Below are positions 47,657 through 61,606 of a DNA stretch of 64,000 nt, piece by piece (the first letter of the stretch is position 1; the number at the start of each line of letters is the position of its first letter). Source of the DNA: Carya illinoinensis (Eukaryota; Streptophyta; Magnoliopsida; Fagales; Juglandaceae); contig NC_056759.1 in the NCBI RefSeq assembly GCF_018687715.1, positions 33,508,385 to 33,572,384 of the forward strand, given 5' to 3'. The position numbers were made by a program, and so were the translations under genes. Below the pieces are notes generated by a model. That model did not search any database. It was not told where the DNA came from and saw nothing but the letters and a program-made list of their open reading frames with translations.

Positions 47657-49508
47657 ATATGGGATGTAATATTGTCCGTTAGCTGATAGTGTTAATTGTA
47701 TTGCAAAATTTTTGTAAGGAAATACTCTTTAAGTTGGTCAGAACTGTTGATGAGTGATGGTGGAAATATATGTGTTGTACTCATTTTGGTCAATTAGGTT
47801 GGAGTTGATATAATTGTGTCATATTTAGAAGCACTCAAGCAAATCTGTACATGTATTTGTTTTTTTGAACCCGCTGCACTTGTATAAGTGTATGCCCAAA
47901 TTGTAATTACAGTTCCATCACTCAATGAAATTTGTGTATTTGTTTGTTTATCATTAGAAATTGTTAATTGCACAGGTGGTTGGATTGAGTGCTTTTATTA
48001 ACTTATAATCATTTGGAAAGATCACAATGATCGACAGTCTGGGCAGGGCTTAACCACCAATCTGTTGTACCTGAAATCATTTGGAAAGAATTAACAATCC
48101 AAACCTACTACGTGGGTCTGCATCTTTTGCAAACACTTGCAAATAACATTGTCACCACAATTTCCAGTAGTTAGTTTCTGGAATATTACACGCACATCTC
48201 AAGTTTGCTGCAATTCTGTTGAAACTTAACTTAACACCAGAAAATTGGAAGCAAACAACAAGAATAATGAAATGAAGACCACAATGCATTCTTCCCACAT
48301 GTATTATAATTACAACTTCATAGACATGCATAAAAGTCTTCTTACAACAACCAATACTTGCATAAAAATGGTCAACAACACTAGAATTTGTATACCATTT
48401 ACAAATAGAATTAAAGAATCTATCACCACCATACTTTCTTCCCACCTGTACAAACTTTGCATCAATATGGGCTTGCATAAAAGTCTTCTTACAAAAATAT
48501 GGCCATACTTCACTAACACTTGTGCAGGCCTTCTTCTCACATTAATGGGAGATTCAACAACTGCTGATTACTACATACTATGGGCTTGCATCAAGAATCA
48601 AAATGTAATTGTGTCACTTGCAACCCTTCTTCCCACATTACACCAAATCAAAAGAGCTAGCCAAGCATCAAAATCTGGTCATGTTACAAAAATTAGCAAC
48701 TCCAATATTCACCCACCAATCTTTCTTCCAAGAAGATTTACAAAAACCGGGTGTTACCCAAAATATCATTCTTTCGCATAATATTACAAACTGGTCAGCA
48801 CAACAAAATATGGCCAATACGTACTCTTGCATCACAATAATCCAATTCAATATGGGCCTGAATTCATATCTAGTAGACTATTTTCTACACATACCAAGAA
48901 GAAAATTTGAAAAAAGTTATAGCAAATCCAAACAGAAACTTTGCTCCACATACCTCTTTAAGTTTAACCATATATCATTGCATGGCTTGTGATCCATCCA
49001 CAGGTTCTGATCCATCCACTCCAAGTGATATCTGTACAGAATATATCGGTTATATGAATATGACACATTATTGACTATTAAAATAAGCCAAGTTTAGGAA
49101 TATTACACTTTCTTGACTCCCAACCATTATTTGCAAGTTCGAATTGATTTCATAAGTTTCGCTGATTGGCACAGTCTAGTGAGGCCCAGATAACAAAAAA
49201 AATGTAACTATATAAGACTTTAAAAACATGGAGATGAATTTTTCAAAAATATAATTAGTTACTAAGATGGCTAGAAAGTTTATACCTTGACATTTCCAAC
49301 TTTATTAATAGCTATCTCTGATGGCCCAAATAAATTTCTACACGTGTTTTGGGTTGGCAGTGTGCTTCCATCTTGCTAATTTGCGCATACAACAATGAGG
49401 CCTACGATGTCATCACAATATTTGCATAAGAATCAACCCAAATAAACATGTATTTACCAAATATAACTCAAACACTTGCAAATAACATATCTAAAATTAC
49501 CTCTTTAC
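47657..49508. other. region between the convergent MULE genes
   Basis: Probable 3' UTRs and spacer. gcataaaagtcttcttacaa occurs twice (about 48,327 and 48,476), part of a diffuse internal repeat with cttcttcccac phrases at 48,285-48,640. The 178-codon plus-strand frame at 48,245-48,781 is built from this repeat and lacks family resemblance. Confidence 0.45.
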
Positions 49509-52021
49509 CTTTGCAGTTGCTGACTTAGTCATTTGTTTAAATTTGCGCATGTCTTGCTCCATCCTGGATGCTCTTCTCAGAGATGGGGGTCTGCCTTTTC
49601 CGCGCACAACTCTTGGATTGAGTACAATTTTTTCACTTGCTACGTCAGTTATGTTCTTTGATGTACCACCAACATTGGAAGCCGGTTTGGGAATTGAAGG
49701 GGTTCTTGGGTGTCACCATATAACTCAATTATAGAAAACAACTTTGCTGTTGCATCCTCAGTATGCTCTTTTGAACCTGCTGCACGTGTAATCATTCGGT
49801 AATAGATATTCAATAGGCTTGAATATCTGTTACTATCTTCCCGCTGAGACCCTGTGTCATATGTACTGCTGATTAACGGGTATCTCCATTTGATGTCCTT
49901 TCTCCATCGATCTAAAATATATCTATCTTGTATAGTTTTTATCCCGTTACATTTGAATATGGCCAAGATATGCCTACTAATAACCCACATGAACACTTAA
50001 CATCGCAGTCTTCCTCATTGAAGTCCACATAAAAGTTAACATGTTTAGTGAACTCCTCAACTAGAACTTCATCTTCTACCAGATAGGTCTTCTTCACACC
50101 ATATCGTTTAAGTAGAGATGGGTCCATATCGACTAGACCCATAACTTGCTCCTGCACTTCTCTAAATTTTGCATTCGTGTACAACTGTTGGAATCTCTTT
50201 TCGATTGGAGATCTAGATATGCATGGAATTGTAACGCTAAAAGATTGGAAGTCCGAGCTGATTTCATTCTCCATTTTCTTTCTCAAGGCATTGTTAAATT
50301 GGTCGACAAACTCTTTCAAGTTTGTCTTCGCATGAACATATCTGTCAAAAAATGCATTCATGCTCTCGCTCCGTTGTGTTGTACTCATGCCAGCCCAAAA
50401 ATATTCCTTTAGAAATACCGCTACCTAATGCATGCGCTCAGCATACAAACTTTACAACCACACATTCTCTTCCAAGTTGTACGCGCCAATTAACTCTTCC
50501 CAATATTTCTCAAACTCTTCAACGGTTTGATTGTCATACACACATTTCATCAGCTGAGTTTTCAGGCCACTTTTATAGGCACGATAGAAACCAAGCTTCT
50601 CGGGGACTTTTTTCAGAATATGCTAAAGGCAAAATCTATGTCTATTTTTTGGAAATACAATAGAAATGACATTTTTCATTGCTCTATCCTGGTCAATAAT
50701 AATAGCTGGTAGGGCTATACCATCCATACACTCTAGCCAGGTCTGAAATAACCATGTAAAAGTCTCTGTGTCTTTACTGAAAATTAACCTTGCTCCAAAG
50801 AGAATCAATTGCCTATGATGGTTTACACCAACAAAGGGTGCAAAGGGCATTCCATATTTGTTTGTTAGGTACGTGGTGTCAAACGTTACCACATCACCAA
50901 AATTTTGATAAGCTGCCCTACTGCGTGGATCTGCCCAAAATACATTCTTCAACCTCTCATCATCATCTAAATCCATCAAGGCAAAGAATCCGGGATTCTT
51001 GTATTGCATCCTTGCAAAATAGTCTCGAAACGCTCTAGCACCACCTGCTCCAAGTCGTAAATGTCTTGCCTTGTCGATGTAGTTACGACAATCCTTTTTC
51101 AAAAAATGGGAGGTTCTGAAATCCTCCCGCACCAACAACAAGAGATTCGAAACTCTTGTTCATTCGAATGCCAGCAAGGTCGTTAGTATCTAGTACTCTT
51201 TTTACGGCCTCACTAACTTCGCGATTACATCGGAAGAACCGGGATTTCTGTGGACTCAACCCATGATTACGGGTATTATGGACTGTGATCAACCACATCT
51301 TTCCCTGGACTTTTAAGGCATTAATTTGAGCCTTACAGTCAGTTTTCCCTATCGGGTGTGGTTTGGCGACATTCATTGTCCTATTCCGAGCTTTTCCCCC
51401 ACGAGTACAACCAATGGTGACATATCTGACATTTCCTTCGTCATCTCTCTCACTCCGCTGTGTCATGGATCCAAAACCGCATTTCTTAGCATATAGCCTA
51501 TAATATTCCATTAATTCCTCAAAAGAATCAAACTCCATCCCCAAAGTTGGCTCCATAATCATTTCACCACCCTCCATTTGCCCTAATGGAGGTGAGCCAC
51601 CATCCATTTGGTCTAACAGAGGTGAACCGACAGTGCCATACTCGGTTTCATATAGGCCTGGCCTCTCCTCTTCACCATGTTCATGCACTCTAGAGGAGGA
51701 ACTGGGTGCTTCAGTTTCTTCACACCCAAGTGTATCCTCTTTACCAATCGACACCTCTGTTCCAGAGCTTGTAGCCATGAGAGGACTCGGATGTCCCATC
51801 CCATATTGAAATGGGTAACCAGCATTCTGCAAAAAATTAAAGCAATTAAACTTCCAATAAATTCATAAAATAAATAAATAAACAAAGTAATGGGGTATTA
51901 CCATCTGAATTTTGCTTGTATATTGGTATGCATCTGGATATGGCATAAAAGCAGGTGACCACGCAGGCCGTGGTGGATAGTAAGTATATTTTGGCATATT
52001 TGGAGCAGTTGTTGGGATGTC
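49509..52021 (-). pseudogene. FAR1/FRS-type MULE transposase relic
   Basis: Exons 52,021-51,902 and 51,826 downward. Order: a Pro/Tyr-rich leader; FAR1 DNA-binding domain at about 51,530-51,200 (FDSFEELMEYYRLYAKKCGF, GCTRGGKARN, KTDCKAQINA, NHGLSPQKSRFFR); MULE transposase domain at about 51,000-50,630 (VVTFDTTYLTNKYGMPFAPF, VGVNHHRQ, FTWLFQTWLECM, IIIDQDRAMKNVI); FRS middle (MSTTQRSESMNAFFDRYV); a damaged SWIM finger at about 49,970-50,000 (VKCSCG, then out of frame RHILAIFKCNGIK); and VRGKGRPPSLRR near the end. Frameshift near 51,100; in-frame stops at 50,623-50,625 (expected Trp in the FCxWHIL position), and two near 50,430-50,460. Inactive as written. FAR1 proteins are domesticated relatives of this transposase group. 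Confidence 0.88.
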
Positions 52022-52029
52022 CTAACATA

Positions 52030-54558
52030 AAAATAACAATGATAATTGGCAAGGTCGACGTTGATAAATGCATACAAATGTTAAAAATCATAGGAAATCA
52101 TATAGCAGCTGGGGGATTTGAGCTAGATGGGATTGAGAGCTGTGGGTTTTCTTCCCCTTTTCTCTTGCTGAAATCTATATACCAGAAAATTGTACAACCA
52201 CCTTTATAATGGAATAAAGGTGTTCGTACAAATCAAGACGTTTGTTAAATAGCAAACTCTGTTTATATTTATGCTGCAATTAAAACATGTAATTGCACAT
52301 CAATATATTAGTAAGCTTGTGCAACTTTTAACCCAATAGGCTGCGGAGCAAGAAAAGAAAAAGACCATGGAAAATTAACTCACTAGGATCTAGATATTTT
52401 CTTGTTTGGCCAGTGAGAATGGTTCCTTCTGTGTGTATTTTCCAGACCATCGTCTCCTAAACCATTTTGTAATCTTTTTCTTTTCCTTCTAACCATGAAT
52501 GGAGGTTGATGAACAATTACATACATACAATATTAAGTACACACAGAAGGAACCATGTAATTTTCCATAGCCATCAAAATAGTGCAAAGACAATGGGCCA
52601 AGTACCATGTAATTGTGATAGTGACTCTATCTTTTCCAGTTTATGCAGAATTTTCCAAAATAATTCTTACAAAAAATAAATATCATCATACTCCCATCAT
52701 CATCAAATATAAGTAGTAGGTTATAAAAAAAGAAAGAAAGAAAGAAAGAAAGAAGTGATGATAATGCCATTTAAAACAAGCAAAATGCTGTGGGCATGTT
52801 AGTTGGATTTGGGCTTGATTTTATTTAGGAAAACAACAAGGAATATATTTTTGTAATTCAAGTAAATCTTCTAACACAAAATCTAGAGCTAAAAGCGGTT
52901 TAGGATCAATTTCTTTTTTTAATCTTCTAACACAAAATTAATCCCTTTGATTTTCTTAGAAGTTCAATTGGTGGTTGAGGTTATTTTCATTGAATATATA
53001 TATTTTTTCTTTTATGAAACTGATTCATCCATTATAATTTCGTTAATAAATTGTAAAAAAACATAAATGTTGGTGCTAATATCACTCATGACAAACCACT
53101 GCCATGACATACGTTCATCATTAATGTTATTTACACAAACACTCAATGTAGCCAGCGGGCTTGAGGAGAAGGACCATACCCTCCCAAATATGTTTTTTTT
53201 GTACGAGTTTTTTTTACACTTTTCTAGTAAATTTTGGTCCCCCTCGTATATTACACAGTATCCAGTTTACCATGGAGTTTTATTTCCTACAAATAAACAA
53301 GTCATGAGATGAGATAAGTAAGTGCAGTAAATACGAGGCTTGTTGTTAGCCATTGATACTAGAAACAACATACTTACAAGACATTAGCTTCTGTAAATGA
53401 CTTTGTAACGTCAACAACATAAATAATTTCCATTCCATTCAGATGGCATCACAATGCCTCTTTCACCACCAAGAAAAGTCAGAACAAAAATTAAAAAAAA
53501 AAAACCTGCACTTGTACTCACGTGTCATTTCACCATTCAAGCTAACACACTCAAGCTAATGCACTCCACCACAACATCGCCTTGAATATGGCAATTGATG
53601 ATTCATTTAGCAAACCAATCATAGAATCCGAATATAACTTAATGATTTATTAACCAAACTGCTCATTAAAATTAATATTTATCATTAGTTTCTTCCATAA
53701 AAATGGTTCAAAATATAAAATCACCAAAGTGCAATTTCATCATGCTTATTAGTGCCATTTCTCGTTAGTCCCACACCAAAAACGCTGTGGGCAGCCGATT
53801 GGATTTAGCCTTCAATTTATTAACCAAAACAACATGGAATATGGCATTGAGGGAATGAAATAATAGACCTGCCTCGATTGGATTTGGACCTAGGAGACTA
53901 AAAAAATTATTTTTCCTTTGTAATCACAACATGTATTAATGCAGAGCATTTACCTCTAGAGCAGGTTACTCTCTTCTCATCTGTCCAAAGCTTATAGGCT
54001 CTATTTCAGTGGGATGAATAGAGGTTCAAACAGAGCTTCAATCACATTATTGAAGAAGGAGGCAACCGGTACGTGGTGTCAAAAGATGGCGGAAGAGTTT
54101 GTAGGCGCCTCTGTCAGACTACCAACTTGCTAAACTGAGACTATCATGCAAAGATCCTAACTTCAGCAACGAAAAAAAAAAAGGTAAGAGTTTTTAGCAA
54201 AAATCATAGGAGTCCAAATCACTTCTCCATTAATATAACAGATAAACCCACATGCTAAAGACCCACACGAAAAACATTTATACAAAGAAGAAGACCCAAA
54301 CCCAGTTGTAGCTCTTACCAGTTTTTCATACAGCCGACGACGCTGAAGACGAGCAGAAAGACATGGTGAACAAACCAAATTTCAGACCACACGGATGCAA
54401 CTAGCTCAGACCACAATCGCCATTCAGAAAGCTTGGAAAAGAAGCCAAAGCCGTATTTCATCTTCCCGCATTTCTTCATTTCATTTTTTTTAAACCAGCT
54501 GATGTGACATGGCCGACTGTATGCCGACTACATTACCTGACTGTGTGTAGAAGAACTG
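52030..54558. other. right arm of the MULE, non-coding
   Basis: No coding domain recognised. Contains a (GAAA)n run near 52,732-52,754, A/T-rich stretches and a slightly GC-richer segment at 54,300-54,470 close to the right terminus, which may include the transposase promoter and 5' leader. Confidence 0.45.
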
Positions 54559-55874
54559 ATTCTTGAGACTAGTTTTTTAACATCCAAAGATAATAAACTT
54601 CTTAATAAAAAAATATATCTTAATATATATAACTTGAACCCTATAATATATATATATATATATCTTGAACTTGAAAGTTTTCTAAAAAATTCAATAATAT
54701 CTTATTCGAATATTAGTGTGCAGTTGTGCTTACAATTAGATTTTTCTTTATAACTTAGATTCAACTAAAATCAATTCAGTTCAGTCTAATTTTAAATTGA
54801 GTCAACATCTAAACACTAATTACTCTCAAATTATTAAACTCATCTCAATTTAAAACCTCTTTACACGTGGGATCTACAATTTTTTTAACTCAACTTTTTT
54901 ACACGTGAGATCCACAACCTTTTTCAACTTTCCATAAATATATCTAAACTTATATTAATAATCAAACATATCTAAATTCATTTTAGGTGAACTCTACAAA
55001 ACTCACTCTACCATCTTAATTCATTAATATTCATAAAGAACTCAATTCATCTCAACTCAGCTCAACATCCAAACGGGATCTAAAAAGCTATGCTTGATAA
55101 CACCATTAATTTTATATATTCTTATATTACTTCACTACTATTTACAGATATTCTTAGTATCCAAATAGTAACAGATTTATGAGTAATATAATTCTTCATT
55201 CTGATTTTTTTTTTTTTTTACTCCCCAGTTAAATCAATTGATATGATGATATACGAACAGTTGATATATATGTGAATCATTTAAATAAAAAGATTAAAAA
55301 AAAAGAAAAAAAAAAGAACTCAAAATACGTTACGTCCGTCATCTGATCATATAAATGATGAGGAACAACATTTTCTCTTGAATTATATCTATTTTTGTCC
55401 TCATGAATTCTTGTAAGGATTTAATTATTTGTCAAAACATGCAGCGAAATTAATGAAATATTAAGAAGTGGATGCATGTCTGGAGGGAGACTTGGAGTTA
55501 TAAACTTATCGATTGCTTGTCGTTACTCTAAAAAAATATGTACGTTATGTACACGTAGTACTATCCATTTGCATGCGTACGTATGAATATATTCATAAAG
55601 GCCCTCCACCATGAGCACAATGATGAATTGATTCCTACTCAGTGTGACATCTCATTCTTATCCAGTCTATGTGAACATACATGCTCCCCTAATATATATG
55701 ATCACCATACCCTTAAAAATAATTAATTATTACTTAATTCCAATTATAATACACAACATTATACCCTCTCTTTTTACAACAGCTTCCACGTTACAAACAT
55801 TATTTACCCACTACCACTTATTTATTTCTTTAATTTATAGGATTAAAAAATAAAAAATTAAAATTGAAATTAAA

Positions 55875-55964
55875 ATCTCTCTCAACAACAACAACGGAGG
55901 AGGAGGAAAAGAGAGAGATATCTCTCTCAACAACAACAACGGAGGAGGAGTAAAAGAGAGAGAT
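55875..55964. repeat. two 45-bp direct repeats replacing 1.4 kb of unit 1
   Basis: Copies at 55,875-55,919 and 55,920-55,964 differ by one base. Each starts atctctctc and ends gagagagat, perfect inverted 9-mers, around caacaacaacaacggagg. Unit 1 has 33,028-34,463 at this place. Confidence 0.85.
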
Positions 55965-57689
55965 GCAATTTTGATGGTTGTATTAACGAATAGTGCTCAT
56001 TATAATTGTTTTTTAATATTTAGATCGACAACCATATATTAGTTACGAAATAATGTTAGATACAGTCTTAAGATATATAAGTCTCGTTACACTCATTTTA
56101 AAAAAGGATGGGGTCTACTATTAAAAAAATAATTTTTTCATATAGGTTTCATACATATTTAACTATTTTTTTAAATGAATAGTACAAAACTTGTATATCC
56201 TAATATTATAAATATCAATTCTCTTAATTCTGCCACTTAGACGAAAAGAATATTATACTTATAAAAAAGAAGTCTCATATGTGAAGATTGCTTAAAAAAT
56301 TATACTTTCCACTCTTTATACCATCATAATTTTATACTTTTAGATCCTATTTGAATGTTGAACTAAATTGAGATAAGTTGAATTTTTTTATAAATAGTAA
56401 TGAGTTAAAATAGTAGAATAAGTTTTATGAGATTTACCTAAAATGAGTTTATATATGTTTAAATGTTAAGATGAATTTAAAAATATTTATAAAAAATTGA
56501 ATAAGATTGTGGATCCCACGTATAAATAGGTGTTGAGTTGAAAAAAGTTATGGGTTTTACGTATAAAGATATTTTGAATTGAGATAAATTTAGTAATTTA
56601 AGAGTTGAATGTTTAGATGTTAGATTCAACTTAAAATTAAACTAAACTGAGTTATTTTCAGTTGAGTCTAACAATCAAACGAGATCTTAATTTCATATAT
56701 TAACAAAGAGTGGGAATTTTTTTTTTTTTGGATAATTTAAGTATAAGGTATATTAATATTTATAAACTAAAAATTAAAATATAGAATTCTAAACAATTAA
56801 AGTTATGAGACGTATTCTCTCTCCTCCCTCCCTCCTTCTAACGAGAATTCGGGATGAATTTGACAAATGGAATCCTATCAGCACTGAAGTGAGGATATGT
56901 CGGACCTACAAGCGTGCGTGACGCTGTGGTGGTGCCTAATAGGACCTTTTAGTTACACAATAGAAGACTGCTTCCAATTAGAGGGAGACACGTAGATTGT
57001 GAGCTTTTTAAAACAAACTTATTTTAATTAGTATAAAGAAACTGGTAAAAAAAGGAGAACGAATTTTGAATTTGAATTTTTCTTTCAATTAAGAGAAGTA
57101 ATTCCTATGACTATCCAAAGGACATAAAAATAAATTAGAAAATATTTTTATAAGAAAATATCAAAAATAAAATTACCCTAAAATAATTATCATATTCAGC
57201 CAATGGTGCACTATTTAATTAAACTTTTAATGAATTTTTATTATGATCACATTAAATCATTTCAAATTTTAAATTTTTCGTTATATAATTTTTAAAATAT
57301 ATAGATAAATGAATCCAAAAGGTTGTAATATCTGTTTTTTTTTTGGGAAATAATATTAAGTCGGCTAATGTTAATCAGTCAATCGGAATGACTCTGAATC
57401 CGATCGGGTCGGAAGAGCATTTATTTTCTGCTCTCAACTAAAAAATCTGTTTTATTTTCAGATCGCATCTGACAAATAATCTAAGAGCCCCTAAGTATTA
57501 GGCGTTTGCGTCGGAACCCAATTTAATTTGTTTTTACAAGTTTTCGTTAATTAGTTTGAAAGAAAGAGTTCCGTCGTCAGTCCTGCCTCACAAAGACTTC
57601 TTTCTCATCCAACTCAACATTAACACTCTCTGCTTTCCCCTGTTTCTTCGATTCCTACCTAACTACACGCGCCATCTGTTCCTATTGGC

Positions 57690-57692
57690 GCC

Positions 57693-57741
<49 letters not shown>
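57690..57741 (+). repeat. (TC)n microsatellite in the 5' UTR of gene copy 2
   Basis: About 26 TC units about 120 bp upstream of the ATG, much longer than in copy 1 (37,172-37,189). Confidence 0.9.
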
Positions 57742-57742
<1 letters not shown>

Positions 57743-57860
57743 ATATTTATATATATATATATATTATATCCTCCGACTGAAGGATTTCCGAATTCATTTG
57801 AAAGTGGGTGTGGGTTATTCTCTCAAATAGTTTGCTTAAAAGAAGAGTAAAAACGAAGAC

Positions 57861-60383
57861 ATGGATCATGATTGGAAGTTTGTCTCGTTGAAGGAGAAGC
57901 ATTGTGCGTTCTTTGAGTCTCATGATCAGGTAAAGAACCCGCCGTTTGAGTCTAGCAATAACAATAGAAGCTCTGTTTGTGCGCTTCAAATCCAAGAAGC
58001 AGCAAATCAGAGGCTGATGCAAACACCAGCAGACACTGAGAAAAAGGTGTCTTGAAGCACTCTTTTCTTTCTCCCAAGATTCATTGTTTTTCAATTGACT
58101 TCTGGTTTTCTTGATCTTTTTCTTGCTGAGTTTATGGCTGTTTATCCGCGGGTTTATGCATGGGTTTCAAACAGTCATGTCTGTGGTTGCCTCAGGCGTG
58201 TTGTTCTGGTTTGAGTTTTGGAAAGGTTTTGTGCATCTGCATGGGGGTTTTGGTAACTGCATGCAGCATCTGTACTACCCATTGCAGGGGCCTATATATA
58301 GTGTATGCATATATGGATATATATTTATATTAAACTCTATCGATCTCAAGTTCGGTTTCTGTTCAAAAGATTTGATCTTTTTATTCTTTTCGCCATTTTT
58401 GGAAGCGAACAATGTCGATTTCTGTTCTTTGCGCATGCATTGATATAAATTAATTAATTAGGTTGGTTTCTGTTGTTCTGATATTATTCATGAATTACAC
58501 GCTTAAGTTCTGAACTTCTTCTCTCCTCTCTTCTGCTTCTCCTTCTTCTTCTTCTTCTTCTTTTTTTTTTTTTATTTTTTGCCACTTAAACATAATTTGT
58601 AGGTTAAGTTGAGTGAAGTTCTTCTGTGCTTGCCTCCTATTGGTTTGACACTCTCGAACATGGCCCCTTTCTTGGGCTTGGATGAGATGGGCGTTTCCCA
58701 TGCAGAAAACACTACTATATGTACTGATGCTGTTGCTGGGACTGGTAGTCATAGCTCATGCCATTCTGGGGTTCAAGGAAAGGCCTGTACTGCTAATAAG
58801 AAGTGGAAGGCTTCAAACTTCTGCGCATCATTTATTAGAATCGGCTCTTGGAAGGTGATACCCCGAATTTGAAATCTGTAATTAATAAATAATGAAAAAG
58901 ACAATAAAATTTTAAAAAATAAGAATATCTGGCTGAAAAATGAGCAGGTTGTTGCTAAACGTGAAGGTGCTTTGGTGGCAAAGTGTTACTATGCAAAGAA
59001 AAAGATGGTGTGGGAAATTTTGAAGGATAGTTTGAAGAGTAAGATTGAAATACAGTGGTCTGAAGTTCTTGCAATTAGAGCTTCAATGGTGGAAGGTCAG
59101 CCAGGAATTCTTGAAGTTGAGGTCATTCTCTTTATATATCCTTGATTGATATAGTTTTTTTTTTCCTTCTTCGAGTCTCAATTCTTAGTGTTGTAACTTT
59201 TCTCAGCTCAATAGTCCACCTGCATTCTATATAGAAGCTACTCCAAGGCCGAGGAAACATACTCTTTGGAAAAATAGTTCAGATTTCACTGATGGTCAAG
59301 CTCTAATTCACAGGTTTATTCGTTTTCCATAAGCAATATGCTTATATATACGCATAATTTCCTTGATTCATTTGTTGTTTCCATGCAACTCTATTGAATT
59401 TTCTCATCGACATGCTATCTATATATAGGAGGCACTATCTTGAATTTCCTCCAGGTGCCCTTGACAAACACTATGAGAAACTCCTTCAATGCGACAGCCG
59501 GATGTTAATGTTGAGCATGAGACCATTCCCAAGTCTGAGGTCTCCTTTCTTCCACTCAGAAGATCATTTCTACAATGGGACAAGAGAATTTTCTTTGGAT
59601 TTCAATAGAGATAGGCCAAATACCAGCTCCAGTAATTTGCAGTCGCCTTTCTCGAATATTGTCCCTACTCCATTGGTTGACATGCAACAAGTTCAAGCTT
59701 ATGAACAAACCAACCAACCATGCTTTAGTATCAATGATCCAACAGGTATATATTGAAATGCAGTAATTTTCCCTTTTCAGAACTATGCATGTCAAGGTTT
59801 TGACACCCAAAAACAGTACTGCATGCTCTTTAACTCTCTTTTCCAATCCTTTTGTGAAGGGATGGTTATGGATTACCCTCTGCATTTAGATGAGATTATT
59901 AGAAACGAAGGAGCAGAAAATCCAATGACGGGAATGATCTGGGGTCAAGGAATGATCCATTCTGCAAATATCCTGGGAAGAGATCAGATTCAAGAACCAT
60001 TTTCAATATTAGCTACATCATCACATCATTTGAGAGATCAGATTCAAGATCCGTACATAAATATTCCTTTAGAAATCCAAATGAATCCAGCCATACCTTT
60101 TCAAAACTATAATCAAAACTACAGTGGATCGGCTCCTAATTATGCTGATGAGCAAGTGGGGAGGTTTAGTTCAGAATCTCAAAGACACGATCTGAATGGA
60201 ATTTTAAACCAACTGAATCCGAGTGACGTCGAACTTCTTCAGTGCAGTGATGATCATGATCAGAACAGGTACATATTACAGAAGTCCATTTTCAAAGAAA
60301 AGGATGGATGCAACTGACGATGATTTTGCAGATTTCATCAGATTATTAAAGAATACGAAAGATTAATACATCAACAACATTAA
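57861..60383 (+). CDS. TRF2/HOY1 PH-like domain family protein, copy 2
   Basis: Seven exons: 57,861-58,046, 58,603-58,854, 58,948-59,121, 59,207-59,313, 59,429-59,745, 59,860-60,268 and 60,332-60,383; 498 aa, intact. Exons 3 and 4, the heart of the conserved domain, are identical to copy 1 by eye. Exons 1, 2, 5, 6 and 7 carry mostly amino-acid-changing differences: Ala2 to Asp; Glu to Ala in HC(E/A)FFESH; Arg to Pro in MDY(R/P)LHL; Gln to Glu in RN(Q/E)GAENP; and a six-base in-frame indel at the start of exon 7 (NRFHQIIKEYE here, NRSIIKEYE in copy 1). Introns are also nearly the same, so the duplication is recent. Function as for copy 1; whether both are expressed is unknown. Confidence 0.82.
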
Positions 60384-61565
60384 TCCCCAACAAGGCCGCA
60401 TGCATGCAAGCTGCCTCCAAAGTCTCACTACATGCTGCAGAAGGAGATTAATCCCCAACATTGTCTTCCAGCAATCTTGGTTTGGCTGTCGTGTTGACAT
60501 GATCAGGTTTTACATCTTCAACTTAATTATGTATAGCTTCGATCGGATTAATGCATGCTTTGCATGGATTAATCATGAATGTTGGGGACGCATTTCATAT
60601 TTAGATATTTGAGTTGCAATTTATTTAGAAATATCAATTTGTCATGAGTTGCTGGTGGCTGCTGGGGATTTTAATGGAACCCGTGATAGCAGGCCAGCTT
60701 GGTTAGCTTAAAGAGGATTAATTGATACTCAATCTAACGGTGGGTACTTCGACAAATATATCATTTTCTATAGAAATTATGAAGTTAATTTGGAGGAAAG
60801 AAAAGGGAAAAAAAATGTTATACCATATGTAACTCGAACATAATCCCATTTGTACATGTATTAATATACATGCATGCATGCATCTAAATAAGAACTCTGC
60901 AGTTACAAGAATTGGCATAACTACTTCTGTGATTAACTCATTGATCCATGAAAAGTACTGTACATACAAAATGATCATATAAAAGTAAATTTACAAACCG
61001 ATTTGATTTGATGTGAAATTTCAAATCTACTTAACAATAATTAGAGATTTATAATTTAACATAGTATATCAAATCACATTAGTTTGTAAGTATATTGTTA
61101 TAAGATTTTTTTTAGAGCAAACAATTCTTTTAACCCGTTGGTGACCAACTCACGTACATTAATGTAAAATGCTCTTTGGATTTTTTAGTCTTAGTAATTA
61201 ACTCTTCAAGTTTTAAAATTTTGACAATTACACCAATCAAAACCCAACTCCTGATAATTTAATACCACGTCATACATCTTTTAAAAAAATTGTTTAAAGC
61301 TTGAAAAATTTTATTATCAAGTTGCTGTGTAGAGTATAGGCGCTACTAGCATTCCTGGACGAGGGCCAGCCTGGTCCTGCCTCTTGCCCCACACGGGGGC
61401 AAGGGTAGGGAGATGGGCCGCCATGATCTGACCCCACCCACTATGGGCGAGTGCCCCGTGTCTGAATGCTAGGGGACAAATTGACCCCCACAGCTGTCTG
61501 CCCACCCCGCCCAAACCCTCCTCCCCTCCCAGAAAAACAAGAAAAATTCAAAGCTGAACTCTTGT

Positions 61566-61606
<41 letters not shown>

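Larger units (their letters stand above)
42311..54558. mobile_element. 12.2-kb Mutator-like element (FAR1-type MULE)
   Basis: Perfect 9-bp target duplication attcttgag at 42,302-42,310 and 54,559-54,567. The unfilled site occurs once in unit 1 at 31,715-31,723. Nine bases is the Mutator hallmark. Ends are only weakly inverted: ggcgtgcagtcgg near 42,350 and its partner, read on the minus strand, ggcatacagtcgg near 54,520. Contents in order: telomere-motif stretch, satellite array, GRF zinc-finger gene (+), FAR1-type transposase relic (-), and a non-coding 2.5-kb right arm. Confidence 0.88.

Noticed and set aside
48245..48781. 178-codon plus-strand frame in the MULE
   Set aside because: The protein is low complexity (repeated NTCIK and HKSLLT text) from an internal DNA repeat and is antisense to the probable 3' UTR of the transposase relic.
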